Assembly (NCBI GenBank): GCA_002315235.1
Contig: DCGK01000008.1
Span: forward strand, 1-7,401
Direction of reading: 5' to 3'
DNA length: 7,401 nt
From: Ruminococcus sp. UBA1780
Lineage (GTDB): Bacteria; Bacillota; Clostridia; Oscillospirales; Ruminococcaceae
This document shows positions 1 through 7,027 of the stretch, piece by piece. A program made the position numbers and the translations under genes. How positions within the stretch are numbered: position 1 is the stretch's first letter; every line of letters starts with the position of its first letter. Below the pieces are notes generated by a model. It had not been told where the DNA came from. It was given only the letters and a program-made list of their open reading frames with translations, and searched no databases.

Positions 1-66
1 TTTTTCTATAATTTCATCTGAAAGATCACATGTACAGTCAGCTGTTATTGTTAGTCTTTTTTTCAT
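1..66 (-). CDS. DegV family protein, N-terminal fragment (leaves window)
   Basis: Only the first 22 codons are present; the gene continues beyond position 1. The peptide reads MKKRLTITADCTCDLSDEII and then E-K. This matches the N-terminal strand and loop of DegV-family fatty-acid-binding proteins, which typically begin with a hydrophobic strand and a T-D-S-T-x-D-L motif; here the usual Ser after the first Asp is Cys. In Firmicutes, members of this family present acyl chains to fatty acid kinase (FakB role), but the fragment is too short to assign that role to this copy. The ATG at 64-66 is preceded by a G-rich Shine-Dalgarno (GGGGGAT). The start lies 13 nt after the stop of the upstream histidine kinase gene with no terminator between, so it is probably co-transcribed with it. 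The family call rests on one short motif. Confidence 0.7.
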   Translation of the reverse strand, partial: MKKRLTITADCTCDLSDEIIEK

Positions 67-79
67 ATAATCCCCCGCG

Positions 80-2923
80 TCAGTTAATTCCGTTCATAAA
101 ACTAAAAATGATGCTGCCGGCCTGGTCATATTCAAAATCATCGGACAGTTTTCTGACATTTTCGAATGTGTTTCTGAGGTTCTCGCCTCTGTATGAATAT
201 CCGCATACTTCACTGCAGAGTTCTGATACAGCCTCCGCGTCAAAATTACTGCACGCGGCCGTCATCCTGATAAGAATTTCGGAAAGCTTTTCCCTGCTTA
301 TTTCCGGCATAGCCTCTGATGCAGGTTCCTGCTTTTTTGTTTCTGCCTCATCTGAGATTTCGATGCCCCTGAGCGCAAGATAGTTTTTGCCCTCGGAGTA
401 AACATCCCTGCAGTAACTGAGAAATACCGGTGTACCAGTGATAATTCTGTCGTAATCACCTGCTCTTCCCGCACTTTCCATTTCCTTTGCAGCTTCAGAA
501 AGAGCTGAGCTTCCGACGGACTGTGAGGAACTCTTCAGAGCATGCACTTCGATAGTATAGTTCTTCCAGTCCTTTTCCTCAAGAAGCTTTTCTATGCGCT
601 TCATTTTTTCCGGAAGCTTTGAGATAAACATCTGAAGAATTTCAAGATACGCCTCTTCATTTCCGCCTGTGTAGCTGAGTCCGTTATGTACAGATATCAG
701 TCTTCCCCTTGCAGCAGTACCTGCCTCACGGTCACTCTTTCTTCTTCCCCCGGCCATTACAGTTCTTACAGGCGGACAGATAAGCTCATCCGGAAGACAT
801 TTTCTCAGAACCTTGTCAAGTGTGCTGAGCTCAATAGGCTTTGCTATAAAATCATTGAAGCCTGATCTGATGAATGAATTTCTTGCACCGTTTACAGCAT
901 TTGCTGTAAGAGCGATAACCGGAAGATTTTTATAGTACTCATCCGTTTCTCCCATCTGACGAATAATTCCTGTAGCCTCAACGCCGTCCATTTCAGGCAT
1001 CATATGATCCATAAACACAAGATCTACTTCCTTGTTTCTCAGCACTGCGAGAGCTTCCCTTGCACTGCTTACGGTGATGAACTGCATGTGATACGGTCTC
1101 ATAAGCCCTACAGCAACCTTAAGATTTACTTCATTGTCGTCAACAATCATTATGCGGGCCTTCGGTGCTGAGAACGTAATCTGTGAATTTCTTCTTTCAT
1201 TAAGATTAAGTGCCTTGTTTTCGTTATTGAAAACCGATGCAACGGAAAGTGTGTAAAAAGGCTTGTAAATGCATTTTATATTTCCGCCCGGCTGAATTGA
1301 ATTTACGATATCCTGAATAATTACAACCTGAACCCTGCCTGATACTGAAGCAATATATTCCCTGTTTTCGAGATACTCCTCCTTGCCGACAAAAAGATGA
1401 GTAATTCTGCTGTTTTCGGCTGATACAGCTTCCTTTACCTTCTCAATATCTGCTGCACTGTCTACTCTTACCTTCAGACGAGCTGAAATATCGGACAGAA
1501 GTTCCTTGTATTTTCCCCTTACAACCTCATGGGTAAATTTTTCTGTTTTTATAAATGCAAGAGCGGTAATTTTGTCAGCATCCCTGACAATTATAAACGG
1601 TTTTTCATCAGACACGCGAAGCGGAATTACAACACTGAAAAGAGAACCCTCACCGTATCTGCTCTTTACACTGATAAATCCGCCCATCCTTGTTACAAGG
1701 CGCCTTGAAATTGCAAGTCCAAGTCCTGTTCCTTCAACAGCACGGTTTTTCTTGGTATCAACCTGCTGAAAGCTTGTAAAAAGCTTCTCGATGTTTTCCT
1801 CAGTAATTCCTATGCCTGTATCCTCTACGGAAAATTTCAGGTTAATTCCGTAGTCATGACGGGTATGGCTTATTCTGAGTATTACGGCACCTTCACTGGT
1901 GTACTTTACTGCATTTGTCATAATGTTAATCATGACCTGACGGATACGAATCTCATCGCCGATGAGTCCTGACGGAATATCCGGATCTGCAATTACTATT
2001 ATCTCTATCTTCTTGTCACTTTTTCTTGTGACTGTCATGTTTATTACGTCATTAAGAGTAGATGCGATATTGAATTCAGATTCGATAATCTCCATTTTAC
2101 CGGATTCTATCTTTGAAAAATCAAGTATGTCATTGATAATAAAAAGAAGATTGCGTCCTGAGCTCTGAATTGAAAAGCAGTTCCCGCGGACATTTTCAGA
2201 AATCTCCGGTTCGCGGAGAATGAGCTCGCACATGCCTACAATTGCATTCATAGGGGTTCTGATTTCGTGGCTCATGTTTGCAAGGAAATCACTCTTTGCT
2301 CTGCTGGCATTTTCAGCAAGCTCGGTCATTTCCGTCAGTGTTTCACTTCGTTTTACAAGAGCCTTAACAGTCACACTGCTTATTATCCCGAAAAAGAACA
2401 CAAGGATAAGTGCCGCTGCGGCTTCAGGAACAGCCTCAATACCGAGCACAGGATCATTTTTTATTCTGGAAATGGCCGGAGCCAGACCTAATATGCTCAT
2501 GACAGTTGCAAAGTGAGTAAGCTTTACATCTTCATAAAGAAGAGTGACTGAAACCGGAAACAGAAATGCCATCAGCGATGCTGAAATATTGTAATGGAAA
2601 AAGCTGAAATTAACTGCGATAAGCAGAAACGGAATTACAAGCAGATACTTACTGGATTTTTCGTCCGGATCATTAGCATTAATCCTGTTTACAGTCAGCA
2701 TCTCCGCTGAAATAATCACTGCGTTGATCATTGTCGGAATGAGCACAAGGCCGCCGATATTTCCGAGTATACTGTTATAGGTATTGGTAATCTGTTCCCC
2801 GGAAGTTACAATGCTGTACAGATTGATAATCTCAAAGAGAAGCTGAAAAACAGCAAACATAATCTGCATTATTATCATTGTACGTTTTCTTATACCGAAT
2901 ACCGAACTGTAATCCCTGTCCAT
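80..2923 (-). CDS. Membrane-bound hybrid sensor histidine kinase with receiver and Hpt domains
   Basis: Multi-step phosphorelay kinase of 947 aa (numbering from the ATG at 2923). Six hydrophobic segments lie near residues 15-37, 52-76, 93-111, 115-130, 135-151 and 168-189, with only short loops, so there is no large extracellular sensor domain. HisKA follows, with motif FLANMSHEIRTPMNA and phospho-acceptor His219. The HATPase has an N box around Asn337, G1 motif DTGIGI from Asp368 and G2 motif GTGLGLAIS from Gly398. Residues about 441-565 look like a receiver that lost its phospho-Asp: the end keeps a K-P-F, but no Asp sits in the acceptor strand. A true receiver follows, with acidic pair Asp595/Asp596, acceptor Asp639 (FMDHMMPEMDG), Thr673 and Lys695. 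An Hpt domain has His794 (EVHALKSSSQSVGS). A C-terminal helical tail of about 75 residues closes the protein. No DNA-binding or enzymatic output domain is present, so phosphate probably passes to a separate regulator. The ATG at 2923 is preferred over the in-frame GTG at 2932 because GGGGTGG ends 5 nt before the ATG. Function is clear; the signal is unknown. Confidence 0.93.
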   Translation of the reverse strand: MDRDYSSVFGIRKRTMIIMQIMFAVFQLLFEIINLYSIVTSGEQITNTYNSILGNIGGLVLIPTMINAVIISAEMLTVNRINANDPDEKSSKYLLVIPFLLIAVNFSFFHYNISASLMAFLFPVSVTLLYEDVKLTHFATVMSILGLAPAISRIKNDPVLGIEAVPEAAAALILVFFFGIISSVTVKALVKRSETLTEMTELAENASRAKSDFLANMSHEIRTPMNAIVGMCELILREPEISENVRGNCFSIQSSGRNLLFIINDILDFSKIESGKMEIIESEFNIASTLNDVINMTVTRKSDKKIEIIVIADPDIPSGLIGDEIRIRQVMINIMTNAVKYTSEGAVILRISHTRHDYGINLKFSVEDTGIGITEENIEKLFTSFQQVDTKKNRAVEGTGLGLAISRRLVTRMGGFISVKSRYGEGSLFSVVIPLRVSDEKPFIIVRDADKITALAFIKTEKFTHEVVRGKYKELLSDISARLKVRVDSAADIEKVKEAVSAENSRITHLFVGKEEYLENREYIASVSGRVQVVIIQDIVNSIQPGGNIKCIYKPFYTLSVASVFNNENKALNLNERRNSQITFSAPKARIMIVDDNEVNLKVAVGLMRPYHMQFITVSSAREALAVLRNKEVDLVFMDHMMPEMDGVEATGIIRQMGETDEYYKNLPVIALTANAVNGARNSFIRSGFNDFIAKPIELSTLDKVLRKCLPDELICPPVRTVMAGGRRKSDREAGTAARGRLISVHNGLSYTGGNEEAYLEILQMFISKLPEKMKRIEKLLEEKDWKNYTIEVHALKSSSQSVGSSALSEAAKEMESAGRAGDYDRIITGTPVFLSYCRDVYSEGKNYLALRGIEISDEAETKKQEPASEAMPEISREKLSEILIRMTAACSNFDAEAVSELCSEVCGYSYRGENLRNTFENVRKLSDDFEYDQAGSIIFSFMNGIN

Positions 2924-2928
2924 AAAAT

Positions 2929-2935
2929 CCACCCC
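2929..2935 (-). promoter_or_regulatory. Ribosome binding site of the histidine kinase gene
   Basis: GGGGTGG on the minus strand, 5 nt before the ATG at 2921-2923. It overlaps the alternative GTG start at 2930-2932, which has no usable Shine-Dalgarno of its own, so it decides the start in favour of the ATG. Confidence 0.65.
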
Positions 2936-2965
2936 GTATTTTTCTCATCTCAGAAATGATTGACC

Positions 2966-2986
2966 TGACCGGAATCCATCCGGTCA
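2966..2986 (-). promoter_or_regulatory. Hairpin in the 5' leader of the kinase transcript
   Basis: A perfect 8-bp stem (TGACCGGA pairing with TCCGGTCA) closes a 5-nt loop. It lies between the predicted kinase transcription start (about 3002) and the ribosome binding site, about 30 nt upstream of the latter. No U-tract follows, so it is not an intrinsic terminator. It could be an mRNA-stabilising element or a regulatory or protein-binding structure; the role is inference only. Confidence 0.35.
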
Positions 2987-3008
2987 TCATCCAAAAAACT
3001 ATATAACT

Positions 3009-3037
3009 ATTATATAATTTACAGTGTAAATTGTCAA
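3009..3037 (-). promoter_or_regulatory. Consensus sigma-A promoter of the histidine kinase gene
   Basis: On the minus strand a perfect -35 TTGACA (3032-3037) and a perfect -10 TATAAT (3009-3014) are separated by exactly 17 nt. Predicted transcription start is near 3002, giving a leader of about 80 nt. The spacer holds a 17-bp palindrome listed separately. A 12/12 match to the housekeeping consensus with ideal spacing suggests a strong promoter that would need repression. Confidence 0.8.
3016..3032. promoter_or_regulatory. Perfect palindrome (probable operator) in the kinase promoter spacer
   Basis: AATTTACA-C-TGTAAATT is a perfect 8-1-8 inverted repeat (minus strand reading). It covers all but one base of the spacer between -35 and -10 and touches one base of the -35. 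Position and symmetry fit the site of a dimeric repressor that sterically excludes RNA polymerase. The TACA/TGTA core recalls BlaI/MecI and CopY operators, but those have two central bases, not one, so the regulator cannot be named. Confidence 0.55.
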
Positions 3038-3106
3038 TCATCCGTAGCATTATCATCAAAAATTCACACTGAAATTCTTCAAAAATTCTGTTCATATATT
3101 TTTTTA

Positions 3107-3135
3107 TTGCCAAAAACAATTCAGTCTGCTATAAT
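3107..3135 (+). promoter_or_regulatory. Sigma-A promoter of the NSS transporter gene
   Basis: -35 TTGCCA (3107-3112, 5 of 6 consensus) and -10 TATAAT (3130-3135, perfect) are separated by 17 nt. The predicted start is near 3142, giving a short leader of about 32 nt. The region upstream is A/T-rich and could act as an UP element. The promoter points away from the kinase promoter; about 70 bp separate the two -35 boxes. Confidence 0.75.
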
Positions 3136-3161
3136 GGATATATTGTATTACATCACGAAAT

Positions 3162-3166
3162 GAGGT
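3162..3166 (+). promoter_or_regulatory. Ribosome binding site of the NSS transporter
   Basis: GAGGT with 7 nt to the ATG at 3174. It fixes the start, and the resulting N-terminus fits the usual short cytoplasmic lead before TM1 in this family. Confidence 0.7.
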
Positions 3167-3173
3167 TAATTAA

Positions 3174-4511
3174 ATGGAAAAAAAGAGTGGCTTCTCAAGC
3201 CGTCTGGGATTTGTACTGGCAGCTGCCGGGTCTGCAGTCGGTCTCGGAAACATCTGGAGATTTCCTTATCTCGCAGCCAAATACGGCGGAGGTATATTTC
3301 TCCTTGTATATCTTGTTCTTGCTGTAACATTCGGCTTTGCTCTTATGATAACTGAGACAGCAATCGGCCGCCGTACCGGAAAAAGTGTTATCGGCGCATA
3401 TAAAATGATAAACGGAAAATTTTCTTTTCTCGGATACCTTGCTGCGCTTGTTCCTGTTATCATTTTCCCGTACTACTGTGTTATCGGCGGATGGGTCGTA
3501 AAATTTCTCAGCGTGTATATCAGAAATCAGGGACATGAAGCAACATCTCCTGATTATTTCGGCGGGTTCATAGGCAGTACATCCGGTCCTATCATCTGCA
3601 TGGCTGTATTTCTGATAGTAACTTCCCTTGTAGTTCTTCTCGGTGTTGAAAAGGGCATCGAACAGGTAAGCAAATTCCTTATGCCTGTTCTCATCTGCAT
3701 GTCACTCGGCACAGCAGTATACAGTCTTACACTTGAAGGGGCTGCCGACGGACTTGTTTACTACATAAAGCCGAACTTCAGTCTTTTCTCAATCAAGACC
3801 GTTGTTGCAGCTATGGGACAGCTTTTCTACTCAATGTCACTTGCTATGGGTATCATGGTAACTTACGGCTCATACATGAAAAAGGATGACGACCTTGAAA
3901 AATCAGTAAGAAACATTGAGATTTTTGATACAGGTATCGCATTTCTCTCCGGTCTTATGATAATTCCTGCTGTGTTTGCTTTCTCCGGCGGAGATCCTGA
4001 AGCACTTCAGAAGGGTCCTACACTTATGTTCGTGACACTTCCGAATGTATTTGACACAATGAACGGAGGTCACATCTTCGGTCTGATATTTTTTATTCTC
4101 GTTTTCTTTGCAGCCCTCACGTCAGCAATCTCACTTATGGAGACAATAGTTTCCATTATCATGGACAGATTTCATATAAAGCGTTCAGTTACCTGCCTTG
4201 CAGTAATGATTTTGGCATTTCTCATCGCAATCCCTTCGTCACTCGGCTACGGCGTGCTTGGAAATGTTACAATCTTCAGAATGCAGATTCTTGATTTCTG
4301 TGACTTTATCAGCAACAACATAATGATGCCTGTAGTTGCTCTTATCACTGCGGTTCTTGTCGGGTTTGTCGTTAAGCCCCAGTATGTATCTGAAGAAGTC
4401 GAATCATCAGGCAGATTCAAATCGAAGGCGCTTTACAATGTGATGATCAAGTTTATCGTACCGGTATGTATGCTGATAATTCTTGTTTCATCCGTTGCTG
4501 GTTATGTATAA
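3174..4511 (+). CDS. Sodium-dependent transporter, NSS (SNF) family, 11-TM bacterial type
   Basis: This 445-residue inner-membrane protein belongs to the neurotransmitter:sodium symporter family, LeuT fold, which couples Na+ influx to uptake of amino acids or related amines. The TM1 signature GSAVGLGNIWRFP lies at residues 19-31, the unwound Na+/substrate-binding segment. GVEKGIE follows near 157-163. The TM6 segment FYSMSLAMGIMVTYGSY is at 218-234, GPTLMFVTLP at 281-290, and the TM8 Na2-site segment FFAALTSAIS at 311-320. The length and the end just after one last hydrophobic helix (about 423-445) match the short 11-TM bacterial subgroup (as in Tyt1) rather than 12-TM LeuT. Substrate specificity cannot be read from the sequence; an aromatic or hydrophobic amino acid is a plausible guess from family members. 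The ATG is supported by GAGGT at 3162-3166, 7 nt upstream. It is a single-gene unit between its own promoter and a terminator. Confidence 0.95.
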   Translation: MEKKSGFSSRLGFVLAAAGSAVGLGNIWRFPYLAAKYGGGIFLLVYLVLAVTFGFALMITETAIGRRTGKSVIGAYKMINGKFSFLGYLAALVPVIIFPYYCVIGGWVVKFLSVYIRNQGHEATSPDYFGGFIGSTSGPIICMAVFLIVTSLVVLLGVEKGIEQVSKFLMPVLICMSLGTAVYSLTLEGAADGLVYYIKPNFSLFSIKTVVAAMGQLFYSMSLAMGIMVTYGSYMKKDDDLEKSVRNIEIFDTGIAFLSGLMIIPAVFAFSGGDPEALQKGPTLMFVTLPNVFDTMNGGHIFGLIFFILVFFAALTSAISLMETIVSIIMDRFHIKRSVTCLAVMILAFLIAIPSSLGYGVLGNVTIFRMQILDFCDFISNNIMMPVVALITAVLVGFVVKPQYVSEEVESSGRFKSKALYNVMIKFIVPVCMLIILVSSVAGYV

Positions 4512-4533
4512 AAAACAGGACAGAAAAAAACAT

Positions 4534-4561
4534 CCCCGGAAATGCACTGACATTTCCGGGG
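4534..4561. terminator. Bidirectional intrinsic terminator between convergent genes
   Basis: A perfect 11-bp stem (CCCCGGAAATG / CATTTCCGGGG) closes a 6-nt loop. For the dockerin gene (minus strand) the stem is followed two bases later by a T7 tract (the A7 at 4524-4530), a strong intrinsic terminator. For the transporter (plus strand) the downstream tract is the weaker TATTTT. It lies 22 nt after the transporter stop and about 57 nt after the dockerin gene stop. Confidence 0.85.
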
Positions 4562-4585
4562 TATTTTGCTGTTCAGAAAAACAGC

Positions 4586-4619
4586 TGACATCTGTCTGAT
4601 TCAGACCTGTCACATTTTT
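4586..4619 (+). terminator. Second, imperfect terminator-like hairpin
   Basis: TGACA (4586-4590) pairs with TGTCA (4608-4612), and the inner GTCTG (4594-4598) with CAGAC (4602-4606). There is an asymmetric internal loop of 3 nt against 1 nt, and T5 follows at 4615-4619. It is a plausible back-up terminator for plus-strand transcripts that pass the first hairpin. A separate 6-bp hairpin (GCTGTT/AACAGC, 4568-4585) sits between the two. The T5 overlaps the dockerin gene stop codon. Confidence 0.4.
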
Positions 4620-6948
4620 ATTCAGGTTTAACAGAATTATCAAAAGATAAAAGTTCGAGTTCATCCGTCTTTGTACATGTTTCCATATCAGCTGCCATAA
4701 GTCTTCCCTGTGAAATCATATACACATAGTCGCCGATATAAACTGCCCTGTTAAACTGATTAAGATAATCATTATTGCTGCCGGCATAGGAAACTACATT
4801 TTTCAGTGTGAATTCTCCGTCATCATATGAAAGGAAACAGTATCCGAAACCGCCGTAATAATTACCGTTTTTTCTGGATGCGTAACCTGTAAGCGGGAAT
4901 CCTATAAGATTTTTCTCCGGAGCAATCAGAAGCTGCTTTCTGTCATAAACACCGCCACTGCTGAGATAAACACTGTCAAAATCAAATTCATTGTTTTCAG
5001 GTTTTCCCACAAGTTTTTCAGCGAGTTCACTATCGCGGTAAAGGAAGCTGAAAATTCCGGCTTCCTTCAGGTTTTCAGGGTCGGAATTGTCGAACATAAC
5101 AGCTTTGTATCCGGTTTCTCTTCCATCCTTGTCAGCACTCTTTCCGAATCCGATAAGATGTCCGTCGTCCCATTTCTGCATATATGTACTGTAGCCTTCG
5201 ATCTTGTATTCATCAAGAATTACAGGAGCTGAAGGGTCTGAAAAATCAACTGCAAAAAGCGGATCAGTCTGTACATAGGTTACAACATATCCTGTTTTAC
5301 CGTCAAAGCTTACTGATTTTACTGATTCATCTTTGGCAAAATGAGTAATCTCACCGACTTTTTTCAGATTAAGATCAAGAACATATACGTTGTTTGATCT
5401 TTCTCTGCTGTGTCCTGTAACTTTGCCGTCTTTCTTTTCCGGAATACGATAGTTTGCTGTTGTTACAATTCTGAAGTATCCGTCATATTCACTCATTGAG
5501 AACTGATTTAAAACATATCCCGGAACCTCACCTGAAGCATCAGGTACAATCCTTCCCCCGGAAAGGGCAACTTTAGTTATTTCAGTTACATCGTATGACA
5601 TTTCATCATCATTCCCGTCAGTTCCGTTATAGAAGTATCTGTAGCTGTAACGTTCATGTGTAAAATACATATTGTTTTCGCTGCAGTACATTTCACCCGT
5701 ATAACCTGAAATAACACTGGTATCCGAGACGGAAATACTTCCTGTTTTATTAAGATTAATACCGCTTACAACAGTATAGCCGCAGCTGTAGGTATCGTCA
5801 GTATCGCACGGAACATATATATGATCAGTCGGAACAGGTACTACGTTTCCGCTCATACCTGTAAGTGGAACAGTCTTTTTCACTGCCTCTTCATTATATT
5901 CAGATTTTTTGTCATCCTTATCCGCCTGTACAGATACTTCCGGAATCATATCAAGATAATACCTGTAATCTCTGAATCCACCGTTAGTAACCACGTACAT
6001 ATAGCCTTCAGGTGTGATTCTTACATCTTTATATGCGCCCTCCTGGAAATATGTATCAATCAGTTCAGGTTCTTTTTCAGCATTTCCTTTTTTGTATGCC
6101 GAAACAAAGGTAAATGACTTTGAATTTCTGTAATACCATCTGTTTATAATGTTATCAGCAGGCTCTGTTTCAGGATTGCTTATCTGGACATTTCCGATTA
6201 CAATAATCATGTCATTGTAGAGATACATATCCCTTAATGTGACTCCGTTCACCCTGCCCGGACCGCACTCACCGGGATCAGCCTTTATTTTCTGAACCTT
6301 TTCAAATTTACCGTTGTCCGGATATACAATGCTCAGGGAAGGAACACGGCTTCCTGATTCAGTAAATGTAAATGAATAAATACCCTTGCCGTCCGTTTTC
6401 ACAATATCTGCCTCAAGAACATTTTCCTCCTGATTCCAGGTTTCTGAATAATTTCTGTCAGCTGCCGCAGAACCCGGAGCCTGAGTTGCCGAAGTTGTCG
6501 GTACAGATTCAGCAGGTTTAACAACTGCGTCAGGCACAGCATTTATCATATCTTCAGAAAGATAATAATCATCGTTCTCAATCAGCGTGAATATATCCTC
6601 ATAGGTTTCTGCCTTTTTCAGTTTAAGCGATGTTTCTTCCTGCGGACCAAGCTTTGTAACCTGTCTTGTCAGAAATCTTTTCATATGAGCCAGGTCCCTC
6701 AGATCAACCTCTGTGTCACCGTCTGTATCTGCGGCTTTCAGCTTTGCACCCTCAAGTGTGATATCCTTAAGCAGATACTGTCCCAGCATCGAAAGGTCCG
6801 TGATATCCGGTGTTCCGTCCCCGTTAATGTCTCCGTAAATGATTTCATTCTTTGCATCATTTTCCGCTGCACCGGCAGCTCCCGCCGGAAACATCTGCAG
6901 TACCATACAAAGCGCTGCAGCAAATGCAGTTATTTTTTTACTTTTCAT
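4618..6948 (-). CDS. Secreted dockerin protein with C-terminal beta-propeller domain
   Basis: 776-residue exported protein (numbering from the ATG at 6948). Residues 1-28 are a signal peptide: K-S-K-K, then a hydrophobic stretch, and an Ala/Gly-rich cleavage zone near 27-28. A type I dockerin occupies about 38-98 with two complete Ca2+ loops: Asp40/Asn42/Asp44/Asp48/Asp51 (GDINGDGTPDITD) and Asp74/Asp76/Asp78/Asp82/Asp85 (ADTDGDTEVDLRD). A polar, Pro/Thr/Ala-rich linker follows (about 145-168). The rest (about 169-776) matches the secreted Beta_propel family (PF09826-like), shown by VLEADIVKTDGKGIY at 177-191 and TDPLFAVDFSDPSAPVI near 561-577. Dockerins bind cohesins on scaffoldins, so the protein is probably part of a cellulosome or surface complex; what the propeller binds is unknown, and no catalytic motif is evident. 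The ATG at 6948 is preferred over the ATG at 6957 because AGGAGG abuts the latter and lies 9 nt from the former. It is a single-gene unit. Confidence 0.92.
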   Translation of the reverse strand: MKSKKITAFAAALCMVLQMFPAGAAGAAENDAKNEIIYGDINGDGTPDITDLSMLGQYLLKDITLEGAKLKAADTDGDTEVDLRDLAHMKRFLTRQVTKLGPQEETSLKLKKAETYEDIFTLIENDDYYLSEDMINAVPDAVVKPAESVPTTSATQAPGSAAADRNYSETWNQEENVLEADIVKTDGKGIYSFTFTESGSRVPSLSIVYPDNGKFEKVQKIKADPGECGPGRVNGVTLRDMYLYNDMIIVIGNVQISNPETEPADNIINRWYYRNSKSFTFVSAYKKGNAEKEPELIDTYFQEGAYKDVRITPEGYMYVVTNGGFRDYRYYLDMIPEVSVQADKDDKKSEYNEEAVKKTVPLTGMSGNVVPVPTDHIYVPCDTDDTYSCGYTVVSGINLNKTGSISVSDTSVISGYTGEMYCSENNMYFTHERYSYRYFYNGTDGNDDEMSYDVTEITKVALSGGRIVPDASGEVPGYVLNQFSMSEYDGYFRIVTTANYRIPEKKDGKVTGHSRERSNNVYVLDLNLKKVGEITHFAKDESVKSVSFDGKTGYVVTYVQTDPLFAVDFSDPSAPVILDEYKIEGYSTYMQKWDDGHLIGFGKSADKDGRETGYKAVMFDNSDPENLKEAGIFSFLYRDSELAEKLVGKPENNEFDFDSVYLSSGGVYDRKQLLIAPEKNLIGFPLTGYASRKNGNYYGGFGYCFLSYDDGEFTLKNVVSYAGSNNDYLNQFNRAVYIGDYVYMISQGRLMAADMETCTKTDELELLSFDNSVKPE

Positions 6949-6957
6949 AGTGTTCAT

Positions 6958-6963
6958 CCTCCT
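6958..6963 (-). promoter_or_regulatory. Ribosome binding site of the dockerin gene
   Basis: Perfect AGGAGG on the minus strand, 9 nt before the ATG at 6946-6948 and with zero spacing to the upstream in-frame ATG at 6955-6957. The downstream ATG is therefore the likely start. The site is part of the outer arm of a nested inverted repeat and could be masked by base pairing. Confidence 0.75.
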
Positions 6964-7022
6964 GTAATATATTTTTTCATGGGGGATTTCATCCCCTTGT
7001 ATATATAATACTTTACAGGAGG
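6958..7022. repeat. Nested concentric inverted repeat covering the dockerin gene leader
   Basis: The outer arms are a perfect 10-bp inverted repeat (CCTCCTGTAA at 6958-6967, TTACAGGAGG at 7013-7022). Nested at the same centre (about 6989-6990) is GGGGAT-TTC-ATCCCC (6982-6996), a 6-bp stem with a 3-nt loop. A/T-rich segments between them can add about 5 further pairs (TATAT/ATATA). In a minus-strand transcript that includes both arms, the 5' arm CCUCCU would pair with the AGGAGG ribosome binding site. The gene's promoter was not identified with confidence. The best -10-like box (TATTAT, 7005-7010, no good -35) lies inside the repeat; if it is used, the anti-SD arm would not be transcribed and only the inner hairpin would remain. 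Confidence 0.6.
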
Positions 7023-7027
7023 CCGAA

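Noticed and set aside
3016..3032. Palindrome as a PerR/Fur, BlaI/CopY or CcpA site
   Set aside because: PerR/Fur boxes have different half-sites, BlaI/CopY cores have two central bases, and the central CG of a cre site is missing. The operator is kept but left unnamed.
2832..3119. 95-codon minus-strand frame overlapping the kinase start and the intergenic region
   Set aside because: It runs through both the kinase promoter and its leader in a different frame from the kinase, has no family resemblance, and overlaps strong regulatory signals.
5821..6117. 98-codon plus-strand frame inside the dockerin gene
   Set aside because: It is antisense to a well-recognised protein, rich in Phe/Ile/Arg as expected for a shadow frame, with no family match.
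6864..6948. Dockerin protein as a lipoprotein (Cys14 in the signal peptide)
   Set aside because: The residues before the Cys are A-A-L, with Leu at -1, which does not fit a lipobox, and the hydrophobic core continues past the Cys. Ordinary signal peptidase I cleavage near residues 27-28 is more likely.
6954..6980. Upstream ORF of 8 codons (MKKYITGG) in the dockerin leader
   Set aside because: It has no proper ribosome binding site (the only G-rich stretch is in the inner hairpin), and its 3' end is simply the SD region read as codons.
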